Shown: piece by piece, positions 22,218-30,592 of the stretch
Layout of the letters: each line of letters opens with the position of its first letter
Position numbering within the stretch: position 1 is the stretch's first letter
Notes under the pieces: model-generated
Database searches by the model: none
Seen by the model: only the letters and a program-made list of their open reading frames with translations
Told to the model about the DNA's origin: nothing
Origin: Paratrimastix pyriformis
Lineage: Eukaryota > Preaxostyla > Paratrimastigidae
Reading direction: 5' to 3'
DNA length: 64,000 nt
Assembly: GCA_027972325.1 (NCBI GenBank)
Contig: JAPMOS010000001.1
Coordinates: 1,591,821-1,655,820 of the forward strand
Translations under genes and position numbers: made by a program

Positions 22218-24771
22218 GACATGCGCACACCGACACACCGGGTGTGGGGGCATGGCGGGCGGGAGGGCAGGATGCCAAGGGGCGCCCGGGGGTCTTGGGG
22301 ACCCTGAAGCGGCTCTTCGGGGGGCGGCCCGACCCCGGTGAGCCCCCGCAAGCCCACCTGCCGGCCGCGGGCAAGGAGTACTACTCAGCCGAGCTGGGCC
22401 GCTGGGTCTTCCCCGAGGACGAGGCAAACGGTCTGCCCTGCGCCGCCCCGCCCTGCGCCGCCCCGCCCCGGGCCTGCTCATCCCGACGGCCATCGGTCCC
22501 CTCGGCTGGGCTCATCCCGACCCCTCGGTTCCTCGGCTGGCCGGGCAGGTGTCATCTCCAACGCGCCGCCCCCGCCCCCGCCCCCGCCGCCCACCGATGT
22601 GCCGGCCCCCACCCGGGTGGAGCCCTCGCCAAGCAGCAGCCCGCCCCCCGAGAGCGGCATGGCCCTGCCCGCATACAGCTCGGCATCGGTCCGCCAGGCC
22701 CCAACGCCCACCCGCCCTCCTCGCCTCCTCCTCCTCACCTCCTCGCCGCCGCCTCCTCGCCGCCGCCTCCTCGCCTCCTCCTCGCCTCCTCCTCGCCTCC
22801 TCCTCGCCTCCTCCTCGCCTCCTCCTCGCCTCCTCCTCGCCTCCTCCTCGCCTCCTCCTCGCCTCTCCCTCCTTTCCGCTCGCGCCTTGCCCCTCACCCC
22901 CGCCCGGTCTCTCCTGGCCTGTCCGTCGGCCCCTGCGGGCCCGGCAGCTGCGGCGGGCCCAGAACAGGTACGTGGACATCTTCAACCCGCGCCCCGCCGC
23001 CCAGGGGGCCGCCACACCGCCCCAGTCGCCCGCCCCCACGCCGTCGCCCATGCCCCCGATGGCCGCCCCCTCGCCCGGCCCGGCTCGGATGATGCCCCCC
23101 ATGGCCGGCGCGCCGGCACCCCCCCAAGCCCCGGCCCCGACGGCCGCCTTGACGGCTCCCTCTGGGGCGGCCCCCGCCGAGGGGCCCTGGACCACGGGCC
23201 CCATGCCGCCCCCGCCACCCGCGGGCATCCTGCCCAGCCCGAGGGCCGCCCCGCCCAGCTCGCCCGCCCCGAGCGGCGCCTCGACGACCCCCGTCAGCTC
23301 GCCCCTGGGGGCCCTCGACGTCCGCGACCAGCTGCGCATCAAGCGCCGCGGCCCGCGCGCCCTCCAGTCCCCCGCGCCCTCGCCCATCTCGGCCGCTGCC
23401 GCCTTCCCCGCGCCGTCCGCCTTCCCCCCACCCTCGCCCATCTCGCCCGCAACACCGCTGCCCGCCGATGCCCCGGCGGGTGTCCTGGGCCCCTCGGCCC
23501 CGCCCGTCGCGCCCTTCGCCCCCGCTCCGCTGCCACCCCCGGCCGGCCCGGCCACCCCCGGGATGACGGCCCTGCCCCCTCCGGCCGCCCCTCGGGTTGT
23601 CGTCCCGGCGGCCGCGCTCCCGCCGCCGCCGCCGCCGCCCACCACCACCACCACCCCCGGCACCGGGCTGCCGCTGCCGCCGCCGCCCCCCGACGACTCG
23701 GCCTTCGGCTACCCGCCACCCCCGCCCCCTGGTGGCGACCACGGGGCAGCCCCCTTCCCTTGGGCCACCGCCCCTCCGGCCCATGCCCCTCCGCCGCCCG
23801 CAGGGGCCGCCGTCAGCTCGCTGGCATCCCTGGGGCGCGCCAGCCCCGCCTACGCCATGCCGGGCATCCGCCACGCGGCCCTCTTCGAGGCCGAGGCCGC
23901 GGCGCCCCTGCCCATCGACGTCACCCCGCCGCCCCTGCCCACCCCGCCCTCGGGGCCCCGGCCCGCCCCGCCGGCCTCGGCCTTCCCGCCCCCGCCGCCC
24001 CCGCCGCCCACAGACGCCATGGTGGCTCCGCCTGTCCGGCCCCCGCCCCCGCCCGCGGCCGGCGGCCCGGTGGTGACCGGCTCGGCTGCCGCATCGCGGG
24101 CGGCGCTCCTGGGGCGGTACCCCCAGCCGCCCCTGCCCCTCCCCGTCGGGGCGCCCCCTCCGCTGCCTCAGGGCCCCCGCCCCCTATCGCACAACCGGCG
24201 CCCGACTCCTCCGCCTCCTCCCGGCCCCTCGGGACTGCCCTGCCCCTCCATGCTGGCACCGCTCCCTGTTCCGGCACCGCTCCCCGCGCCTGTCCCTGCA
24301 CCCGCCCCCGCCCCCGCCCCGTATCCTCCAGCGTACAGCATGGCCTCCCTCCGGGGGGCACTGCCGCCCCCCCAGGAGCCCCTGCCCCAGGATGACGGCG
24401 TGTCCTTCTTCGACCAGCCCCACCCCGCCCCGGCCGCCCCGGCCCCGATCGGGGCCATGAGCGCGCCGGCCGCGGCCCTTCCGCCCCCGCCCACCATGGC
24501 CGGGTTCGCCTTCGGGGACGACGACGGGTCGTCCTTCTTCGACTCGGCCGCCCCCGCCCCCCAGGCGCTGCCTCCTCCTCCTCCTCCCCGCTCCCCCATG
24601 GCTGCGACCCCTCAGGCGGCCGCCCGGCCGGCCTCGCTCCCCCCGCCCCCTCCGCCGGCCCCGGCCCCGGCCCCGGCCCCGGAGGCGCCCAAGCGGCCAG
24701 CCGCCGAATCGGCCGCCCCGCCGCCGGTCTTCGAGGGAGACGACGTGGCCTTCTTCGACAGCTTCTCCTGA
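16149..24771 (+). CDS. SEC16: SEC16, COPII exit-site scaffold
   Basis: SEC16 organises ER exit sites and binds COPII coat subunits. Exon 1 (16149-16184, MSDVSFFDEPPK) joins exon 2 (16236-16295). Exon 3 runs from about 16438 to 18543 and is Gln/Pro/Gly-rich, with FDQASFE occurring in both exons 2 and 3. It reaches the start of the central domain (HPLICFGHGGLMVTSFPRF). Exon 4 starts at 18921 (ERRLLRFEVQTHRLQQLVGH). The ACE1-type helical repeat follows, with EIIKRAILAGDL, MWAHALL, MVLSNRTP, FCTVEALQRTELVEMAL and FKVHYARLLIEMGHLAAARR. Downstream are KEYYSAELGRWVFPEDEA, the conserved SEC16 post-ACE motif, then a very long Pro-rich tail ending DDVAFFDSFS. Introns between 18.5 and 22.9 kb are filled with differing tandem repeats, and several of their borders are only approximate. 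Confidence 0.85.
18559..18733 (+). repeat. 16-bp minisatellite in SEC16 intron
   Basis: About eleven tandem copies of CATTCCCTCGCCCCCG lie inside the 377-nt intron 18544-18920, whose donor is GTCCGT. Two units are one base short. Confidence 0.9.
19515..19551 (+). repeat. (CCTGC)n repeat in SEC16 intron
   Basis: This is a run of about seven 5-bp units in intronic sequence. Confidence 0.85.
19838..19970 (+). repeat. (CAC)n-rich microsatellite in SEC16 intron
   Basis: CAC triplets alternate with ACCCA and CCAACGCCA units. A CCCAT/TCGGTCCTAT repeat follows at about 20010-20075. Confidence 0.85.
20363..20496 (+). repeat. (CTGG)n microsatellite in SEC16 intron
   Basis: Roughly 30 CTGG units with a few CTAG/TTGG variants grade into (CTGA)n just before the exon that reads NLAMVLSNRTP. 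Confidence 0.9.
20822..20995 (+). repeat. CCCCTGG-type minisatellite in SEC16 intron
   Basis: Imperfect 6-8 bp units of GGCCCCT recur across about 170 nt. Confidence 0.75.
22116..22216 (+). repeat. Poly-C, (CA)n and (CAGA)n composite in SEC16 intron
   Basis: There are 22 C, then about ten CA units, then about fifteen CAGA units, back to back. Confidence 0.9.
22723..22865 (+). repeat. 9-bp CCTCCTCGC minisatellite in SEC16 intron
   Basis: At least twelve tandem 9-bp units lie just before the exon reading RRAQNRYVDIFNP. Confidence 0.85.
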
Positions 24772-25424
24772 GCCCGGCCCAGCCTGCCTCCCGGGACCCG
24801 CCCTTCGGCTGCTCGCCCCATTCCCTCCCACAACCCCTCCATCCTCCGTGCCCTCCGTGTCTCCCCTCCTCCCTTCGGCAATCCCTCCCTCCCAGTCGCA
24901 GGGCCAACAGTTTGCCTCCTTTGCGACTCGTTGGGGTTCGATGGGTTTGTCCAGGCGCTCGAGTAGGCTTGGAGAAAGTCGCAAAAGCAGGAATCACAAA
25001 AAGATCCCTCAAAACAGTGGTGGTGGTGGTGGTGGTGGTGGTGGTGGTGGTGGTGGTGGTGGTGGTGGTGGTGGTGGTGGTGGTGGTGGTGGTGGTGGTG
25101 GTGGTGGTGGTGGTGGTGGTGGTGGTGGTGGTGGTGGTGGTGGTGGTGGTGGTGGTGGTGGTGGTGGTGGTGGTGGTGGTGGTGGTGGTGGTGGTGGTGG
25201 TGGTGGTGGTGGTGGTGGTGGTGGTGGTGGTGGTGGTGGTGGTGGTGGTGGTGGTGGTGGTGGTGGTGGTGGTGGTGGTGGTGGTGGTGGTGGTGGTGGT
25301 GGTGGTGGTGGTGGTGGTGGTGGTGGTGGTGGTGGTGGTGGTGGTGGTGGTGGTGGTGGTGGAGGAGGAGGAGGAGGAGGAGGGGGGGGGGGGGGCTGCT
25401 TGAGGCGTGTTTTGTTCGTTCGGG
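24772..25424. other. Convergent intergenic region between SEC16 and AMSH
   Basis: This is 650 bp between two stop codons. Most of it is the (GGT)n array listed separately. No gene is supported. Confidence 0.7.
25017..25395 (+). repeat. (GGT)n array of about 115 units, then (GGA)n and poly-G
   Basis: The array is essentially perfect from 25017 to 25361. It passes into about seven GGA units and 14 G. It creates open frames in all phases (poly-Gly, poly-Val, and poly-Thr on the other strand) that are not genes. Confidence 0.95.
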
Positions 25425-27262
25425 TCAGCGATGCGAGCCCCGCAAATCGATGATCTCTGCAGGGCCGGCGGGCCTCTCGGTGATGCTGGCGTGCCGCGCA
25501 CTTTCGTACAGCGGCCCCCGAACGGGGTCGGGCTCGTGGAGGTGAAACCCCCGCTCGGTGCAGCGCTGGAGGGTCTCGAGCCCGTGGGGGGTCAGCGAAA
25601 AGATGCGCGTCCTACGCAGAAGAAAGGAGGGAACCCGGGTGCGCGTGAGCGGGGGGGGCCGTGCCGCACGAAGGGCCCAAGGCAGAGGAAGCAGCATGGA
25701 CGGACGCCGGGTCGTGAGGCGCAAATGAGCACACGATCGCGATGGCCTCGTCCAGAGAGAGTTGGTGGAGGAGATGCGTGTGCAGATCCACGGAGGAGAG
25801 GAAGGCCGTCTGGGTGGGATGGACCTACGGCGGGCGATGACGACGAGATGACGACTGCAAAGTGGGTGGGGAGGAGCGGCAGACGTGGATCCAGCCGAGC
25901 ATCGTCAGCCCCCGGCAAGTGAAGGCGTCGTCCACCTCCACCTCACCCTCTGCGCTGCAGCTGTCGCTGGTTCCGTGCTGAGGCGGTACAACAAGGGCAC
26001 TGACGATAACCGGGTCCTGTTTGGCCGATGGGTGAGGACCTCATTGGCAGGGTGCGGACCGAGGCATCCCCGGGGAGCGAGCCGCCCAAGAAGGCGCACG
26101 TTTCGATATTGAGGGCGGTATTGGGGGTGGCCAGGGCCAGAAAACGTTCGACGATGGTGCGGTTGACCCACACGGGTCTCAACGGAGCGCGCGTCTGGAC
26201 GGTGGGCGGAGCGTACTGCGGAACCAGCGTCTCAGATCGGGATGGCGGGGCCGATGGGGCGGCACCGCTCCAGCACGCGCCCGAATTCGAATAGGCCGAG
26301 TGATTCGTTTCACCGTCAAGAGTGTGCGAACGCCCCTGAGAGGTGGCCGGGGGCAAAGGCATGGAGGCCGCCATGACCATGGGCATGGACATGGGCATGA
26401 TGGGCATAGGCATGGGCATCGGAACCGTAAATGTCTGCCTCATCGTGAGAGTGGTGGCAGAAGTAGTTGAACTGGCAGAAAAAGCCCGAACTGGAGCTCA
26501 AGGCAAGAACCAAGCTGTCTCAGACCAACGGCGAATGGCCCCGGGAGCGTATGGGTTGTACTTCTCCGTGGAGGGCAATGTCTGTCCGCCTCTGCCCGTG
26601 TGGGTTGGCCGAGAATTCGCCTGTGTAAGCACATGAGACTCGGCGGGAGCTTGTGGTGTGGCAGCGGCCGCCAAAGAAGAGGGTGGACGCAGGAGAGTTT
26701 CCTACACCAAGATTTCTCGCTTGAGAATGACATGGAACAAACCTGGTCTATTTTGTCGAGAATGACCTTAAGGTCTGAGATCCTTTTCTCTGCGTCACTC
26801 AAATGACGAAGAATTTCGGAACGATCGGGAGCGTAACGCCTATCTTTCCATGAAGGATGTTTTGACGCTGTTCCGAGGAGGTTTGCGAATTTGATCCAAG
26901 CTGCAAGTTCTTGACGAGGTCCATTCTGGATTATAACATTATCCAGCAGCTTGTGAGCAAGTCTAAAATAAACGGCGAGAGTGAGCGAATTATTGACGGG
27001 TAATTCGGGGTTCTCCCGAAACACTGAGGTAAAGTGAATGGAGATGAGGGAAAGGAGAGCGACACTAACCTTGAGCGACTGTACTTTGAGGAGAGCGTGA
27101 TGACGTTGTGGGAGGTCCGCCGGATCGTCCAGAAGTCCCAAGGGGAAATGCGCAAATCCCAGTTAGACGACGACGGTTCGTGAAGCCGAGGGGAAATGAG
27201 AATGTTGATTTTATTTCGTAGAGATTGATAGCCTTTTGCGAGAGCTTCAAGTTGGGACACAT
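25425..27262 (-). CDS. STAMBP: AMSH-type JAMM deubiquitinase (STAMBP family)
   Basis: AMSH cleaves K63-linked ubiquitin on endosomal cargo near ESCRT. The N-terminal USP8-dimer/MIT-like helical region is seen at about 27020-26740 ([28 protein letters not shown], then a coiled segment [13 protein letters not shown]). The JAMM domain begins at [17 protein letters not shown], then [15 protein letters not shown] (E and C typical). It continues MLGWIH, joined across a GTCTGC...TAG intron to [17 protein letters not shown] and [11 protein letters not shown]. The C-terminal exon reads [25 protein letters not shown] and [10 protein letters not shown] to the stop at 25425. The zinc-binding His-x-His-P reads H-V-H-P, where the family usually has Ser or Thr at x. 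The start at 27262 is a guess: the first exon is not conserved enough to fix it. Confidence 0.8.
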
Positions 27263-27353
27263 CCTCCAGAAGCTCAACCGTCAACCAGCCGCAAATCATC
27301 TTTTTTTCCTTCAGGACCTCCCGCTTCTTCGACTCCAGAATGGCAAATTGTTC

Positions 27354-28033
27354 ATGACTCACACCGAAGACAAGCGGTTTGTCGTTCTTTCCCCGCCATT
27401 TACCGATCTGCCAGTAGTTGGAAGAAAACGAAGAGATCGATGATCTCCTTGCGAAGCTCACGTCTTCGGGCACCCCGGTAGCTCAACCCCCCCAGTCCAC
27501 CCGAGTGTCTTTACCCCCTCCTCCACCGTCCTTCTTCCAACAACAACAACAGCAGCAGCCATCACAACCTTCACCACCATCAACACAGCCTGCTGACACG
27601 AGCGCCGGGAGGCGCCCTCCGCTTGTTCGTTGTGACCCACCCACCTTGGGCGGTCCATCGATGCGTCGTGGTCCTTCTGTCACTGCTGCAGTCCCCATGT
27701 TCGTGCGTTTTGTCTTTTTCCTCTGATCTTTCAGCAGGGCGTGCGACCGGCTCAGATGTACCGGGTGTGACTTTCGTGTCCTATCATTCTCGCACAAGGC
27801 CTGGCGAAGCACGGTCGATTACCTTTTTTTCCGCAACAGCAACCTTGACCCAGCCAAGTTAAGTGCGAACCTTATCGATCGCTACGGTCCGTCAATCTCG
27901 TCCTTTGCCAACTCGCTATGGTGGTCTAGGCACAACCGCTTATTGTTGTCAGTGTTCGTGGACTTCCGTGAGCGAGCCGACAGTGATCCCATTTGGCGGG
28001 GCTCTTCGATGGGTATGTGCCGGGCACGGGTAG
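27354..28033 (+). CDS. CFAP418: Cilia- and flagella-associated protein 418 (C8orf37 family)
   Basis: CFAP418 is a small ciliary-base protein; its human homologue is linked to retinal dystrophy and Bardet-Biedl syndrome. Exons are 27354-27380, 27418-27698, 27735-27886 and 27930-28033, with introns of 37, 36 and 43 nt. Exon 2 starts [14 protein letters not shown] and runs into a Pro/Gln-rich linker. The conserved C-terminal domain reads [30 protein letters not shown], then [17 protein letters not shown] and LRWVCAGHG at the stop. The cysteine pattern CxxC...CxC...C is intact. It is divergent from AMSH, with 91 bp between the putative starts. The first exon (nine residues) is the weakest part. 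Its presence implies a cilium. Confidence 0.85.
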
Positions 28034-28110
28034 TAACGGGTGATTTACGGTTTCATCATCCAGTTACGGGAAAATCTGACTCCGCCTCCATCTTCTGGGA
28101 GAAAGCCGAC

Positions 28111-28603
28111 ATGCAGTCTCCGTTCACAGCCGCCGTGTTGGGCTCTTCGCTCACAGACCGATTCCTCTCAAGGTTTTCTGGCGACCCTTTAGGAAATACA
28201 AACACTTTTTGCAGTGTTACAATCCACTTTTTGACAGGCGGTCAGAAAAAGACCGTCTCAGCCGAGATCGGTGCCTCGATATGCAATGTTGCGCGCGAAA
28301 ATGGAATTGACATTCAAGGTCTTTGTGCGCATATTGTACCACAACCACAATCTCCAAAGCTGCCTGCCAGGGACACGGAATGTGCGGGAGCTGTGCAGTC
28401 ACCATCGATCGGAAACATCAGGCAACGCTCTCTCGGCCTTCAAATCAGGAGCGGAAAACTTTGAGTCGTCAAAAATCGCCCAAAGGGTCCGTGATGATTG
28501 TCTGGTTCTCGGCGAACATCCACTCCTGCATCCCAGAGTGCGGCTGGCCTGTCAGACTCTGGTCACACCCGCCTGCGATGGGATGGAAGTTCGCTGGGGT
28601 TGA
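28111..28603 (+). CDS. [2Fe-2S] ferredoxin
   Basis: This is an electron carrier with one 2Fe-2S cluster. Exon 1 (28111-28172, MQSPFTAAVLGSSLTDRFLS) joins exon 2 (28215-28318), giving VTIHFLTGGQKKTVSAEIGA. That joins exon 3 from 28360 (AACQGHGMCGSCAVTIDRKH), placing Cys as C-x5-C-x2-C. The fourth ligand is in the last exon, RLACQTLVTPACDGMEVRW, ending at 28603. One more intron lies between about 28460 and 28530, since the last exon is in another frame; I could not fix its borders. The fold is closer to bacterial or plant-type ferredoxins than to adrenodoxin. The N-terminus is short and only mildly basic, so organelle targeting is unclear. It follows CFAP418 by 77 bp on the same strand. Confidence 0.8.
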
Positions 28604-28680
28604 CGACTTCCCCCCCCCCCCCCCCCCCCCACCCACCCTTGAAGATTGCGGATGAGAAGTGTTCAGATGGGGTGCTCTCT

Positions 28681-29859
28681 TCAAGCATTCTGAACGGTGG
28701 GCAACTCCCTGGGTGGCGATTGCACGGAAAGGGCGGCCCGGGCCGTGGCCAGGAGCCGGTCGCCAAAGGACGAGCGCTTGGGCAGAGCGGCCGGCATCCA
28801 GTAGGCTGAGACGAAGGGGGCGACGAGATCCAGCTTGTAGTAGAGGTCCCGCCCGTCGGCGGTGCCCTTGTGCAGGTACTCCTCTGGGCCAGGCGCCCGC
28901 CCAGAAAGAGAAGCACAGGGAAGAGGAGACGTGGTGGATTTTGTGAGGGCGCAAGGGGTGCTCGGGCCCAGGGTCAGACCTCCGGCGGTGAGGTCCTGGA
29001 TCTCCTCCATGATCTGAGCGAGGGTCAGGTTCCGCAGGGCCCCGAAGACCCTATAGAAGCTGTTGATCTCGGTCTGATACAGCCGGTAGTCCACCTGAGG
29101 CAGGGATGAATCGTGAGCAGGGGTCCATCGAATCGCCCGGGGAACCAGAAAGACCTGGCGGAGCGGCCCCCGGTTGTGGAAGACAACATTGTCGCGGTAA
29201 AGGGAGCCACTCAGCTGGGGCTGCATGCCCAGTCCCATCAAAAAGGTCAGCACATCGAAGGCAAAGTCCTGGCAGGTCTGGCTGGCGGACACCGTGTCGT
29301 TGAGCGGGTCCCACACAGAAAAGAGTTCATACCTCGGGTACTGGAATCCCACGAAGAAGCAGGAGAAAGCCTGAGAAGTTGATTACAAAACCGGGGGTGA
29401 CCTGTTTTTGGTAGCCGGTCTTAAAGGTGGTTAAAACCTGCTGCATTTGGCCCGGAGTCGTCAGGCCAACGAAGGTCCTGTTCAGCCAATATGTCTCGTC
29501 AATACCTTTGGTAATATTCACAATAGATTCGTCATGCCAAACGATTGGAGTACTTACGCTCACGTTCGGAAAAATGGCCGATACAACTGGAAGAAATCGA
29601 AGGGGAGGCTGAGACAAGTTTTCAGACAATCAACAGCACCAAAGTCAATTACATACTTGGCAGATGATGCCCGATCGACAAAGCCGATGCCAGCATGAAA
29701 CATATTAAACTTCCCGAAAAGCGTCCCGAACCGGGAGTAAAGGAGGGGTGACAACATATAATATACTTCAATGTTGGAATCCTCGTTTTTCGAATCGGGA
29801 AGAGAAGCAAAAGCCGGGACGGCAGACACCAGCAACACCAAAAGGATGAGCGTAATCAT
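28681..29859 (-). CDS. CLN5: CLN5-like lysosomal protein (BMP synthase/thioesterase family)
   Basis: CLN5 is a soluble lysosomal NlpC/P60-like enzyme, reported to make bis(monoacylglycero)phosphate. The start at 29859 gives a signal peptide, MITLILLVLLVSAVPAFA. Landmarks in order are YYMLSPLLYSRFG, FNMFHAGIGFVD (candidate catalytic His), and PIVWHDESIVNITKGIDETY with N-glycosylation sites. Then come WLNRTFVGLT, YPRYELFSVWDP and SASQTCQDFAFDVLTFLMGLG (candidate catalytic Cys). A GTCTGA...CAG intron joins LTAG to EEYLHKGTADGRDLYYKLDL. The last residues before the stop at 28681 are RELPTVQNA. The assignment rests on the order of these motifs recalled from the family; a search would settle it. 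Confidence 0.65.
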
Positions 29860-29981
29860 TCGGCGGAACAGTGGCTCTGAGACCGGGTTCTAGTTGCGGT
29901 GATGAAAAAGGGAAGTGCTGGCAAGGAAACCACTCGTTTTGCGGAAATTTAGAATTACAGACTCGGCCCGAAGAAAATGTT

Positions 29982-30502
29982 TCACGAACGGAGGGCGCAG
30001 ATCGCGGTGTGAATCTCGGGGTGCGTCTGAAAACCGAGTTTCTCGTAGAATTGCAGCACGCCCAGGTTGTGGTCGACCATCTCGATCTTCACCTTAACAA
30101 TCCCTTGTTCCTTCATTCGGCCCATCAAAGTCCGCACCAGCTGTGAACCAAGACCCAGATGTCGGCAGGTTTCCGCAACAGCTATCCCGTTTCATCTCGT
30201 ATCTGCACATACATGAAACAGACCTACGTGGTGAAGCCTGTAAGTTATTTTCGCAGAGGTGAATTCTTTTCAGGAATCGATTTTTAATAAACAGACCATG
30301 CCCTCCTGCCGTCCCACCCCCCAAGCACTGCGGCAATAATATGCCCTTCTTCGTTTCTGCCAACCAAACAGAGCCCTGGATTTCGGCGGATCATCACACT
30401 CAATTCGGCATCCGAATCAGAGAGTGTGACTTGAAGGTCGCTATCGCGCCATAATTTCCGGCAGGCTTCAAAATCGTCTGGAACCATATCACAGATTTGC
30501 AT
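29982..30502 (-). CDS. GNAT-family N-acetyltransferase, YpeA-like
   Basis: This should transfer an acetyl group from acetyl-CoA to an amine. The start MQICDMVPDDFEACRKLW is at 30502. Exon 1 continues to VGRNEEGHIIAAVLGGWDG. Two introns, both starting GTCTGT, flank a tiny exon encoding about LHHV. The motif A exon reads AVAETCRHLGLGSQLVRTL (the R/Q-x-x-G-x-G/A acetyl-CoA loop is HLGLGS). Then comes VKVKIEMVDHNLGVLQFYEKLGF, and the stop is at 29982-29984. At about 140 aa it matches the compact YpeA/RimI-like bacterial type, and the N-terminal pattern and D-N-x-x-V-L-x-F/Y-Y-E-x-L-G-Y/F motif agree. The substrate is unknown. Confidence 0.8.
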
Positions 30503-30592
30503 AGCCGTCAGAAAAGAAGAAGAAGAAGCAGGATGGTCTTAACCCCCCTGGGGACTCGAAACGGCCGGCGGCCGGGCGCCGGCAGCGTAGGC

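Noticed and set aside
23921-25501. A 526-codon open frame with a run of over 100 threonines, and Gly/Val versions on the other strand
   Set aside because: It is produced by the (GGT)n array, which has no stop in any frame. It crosses the SEC16 and AMSH 3' ends.
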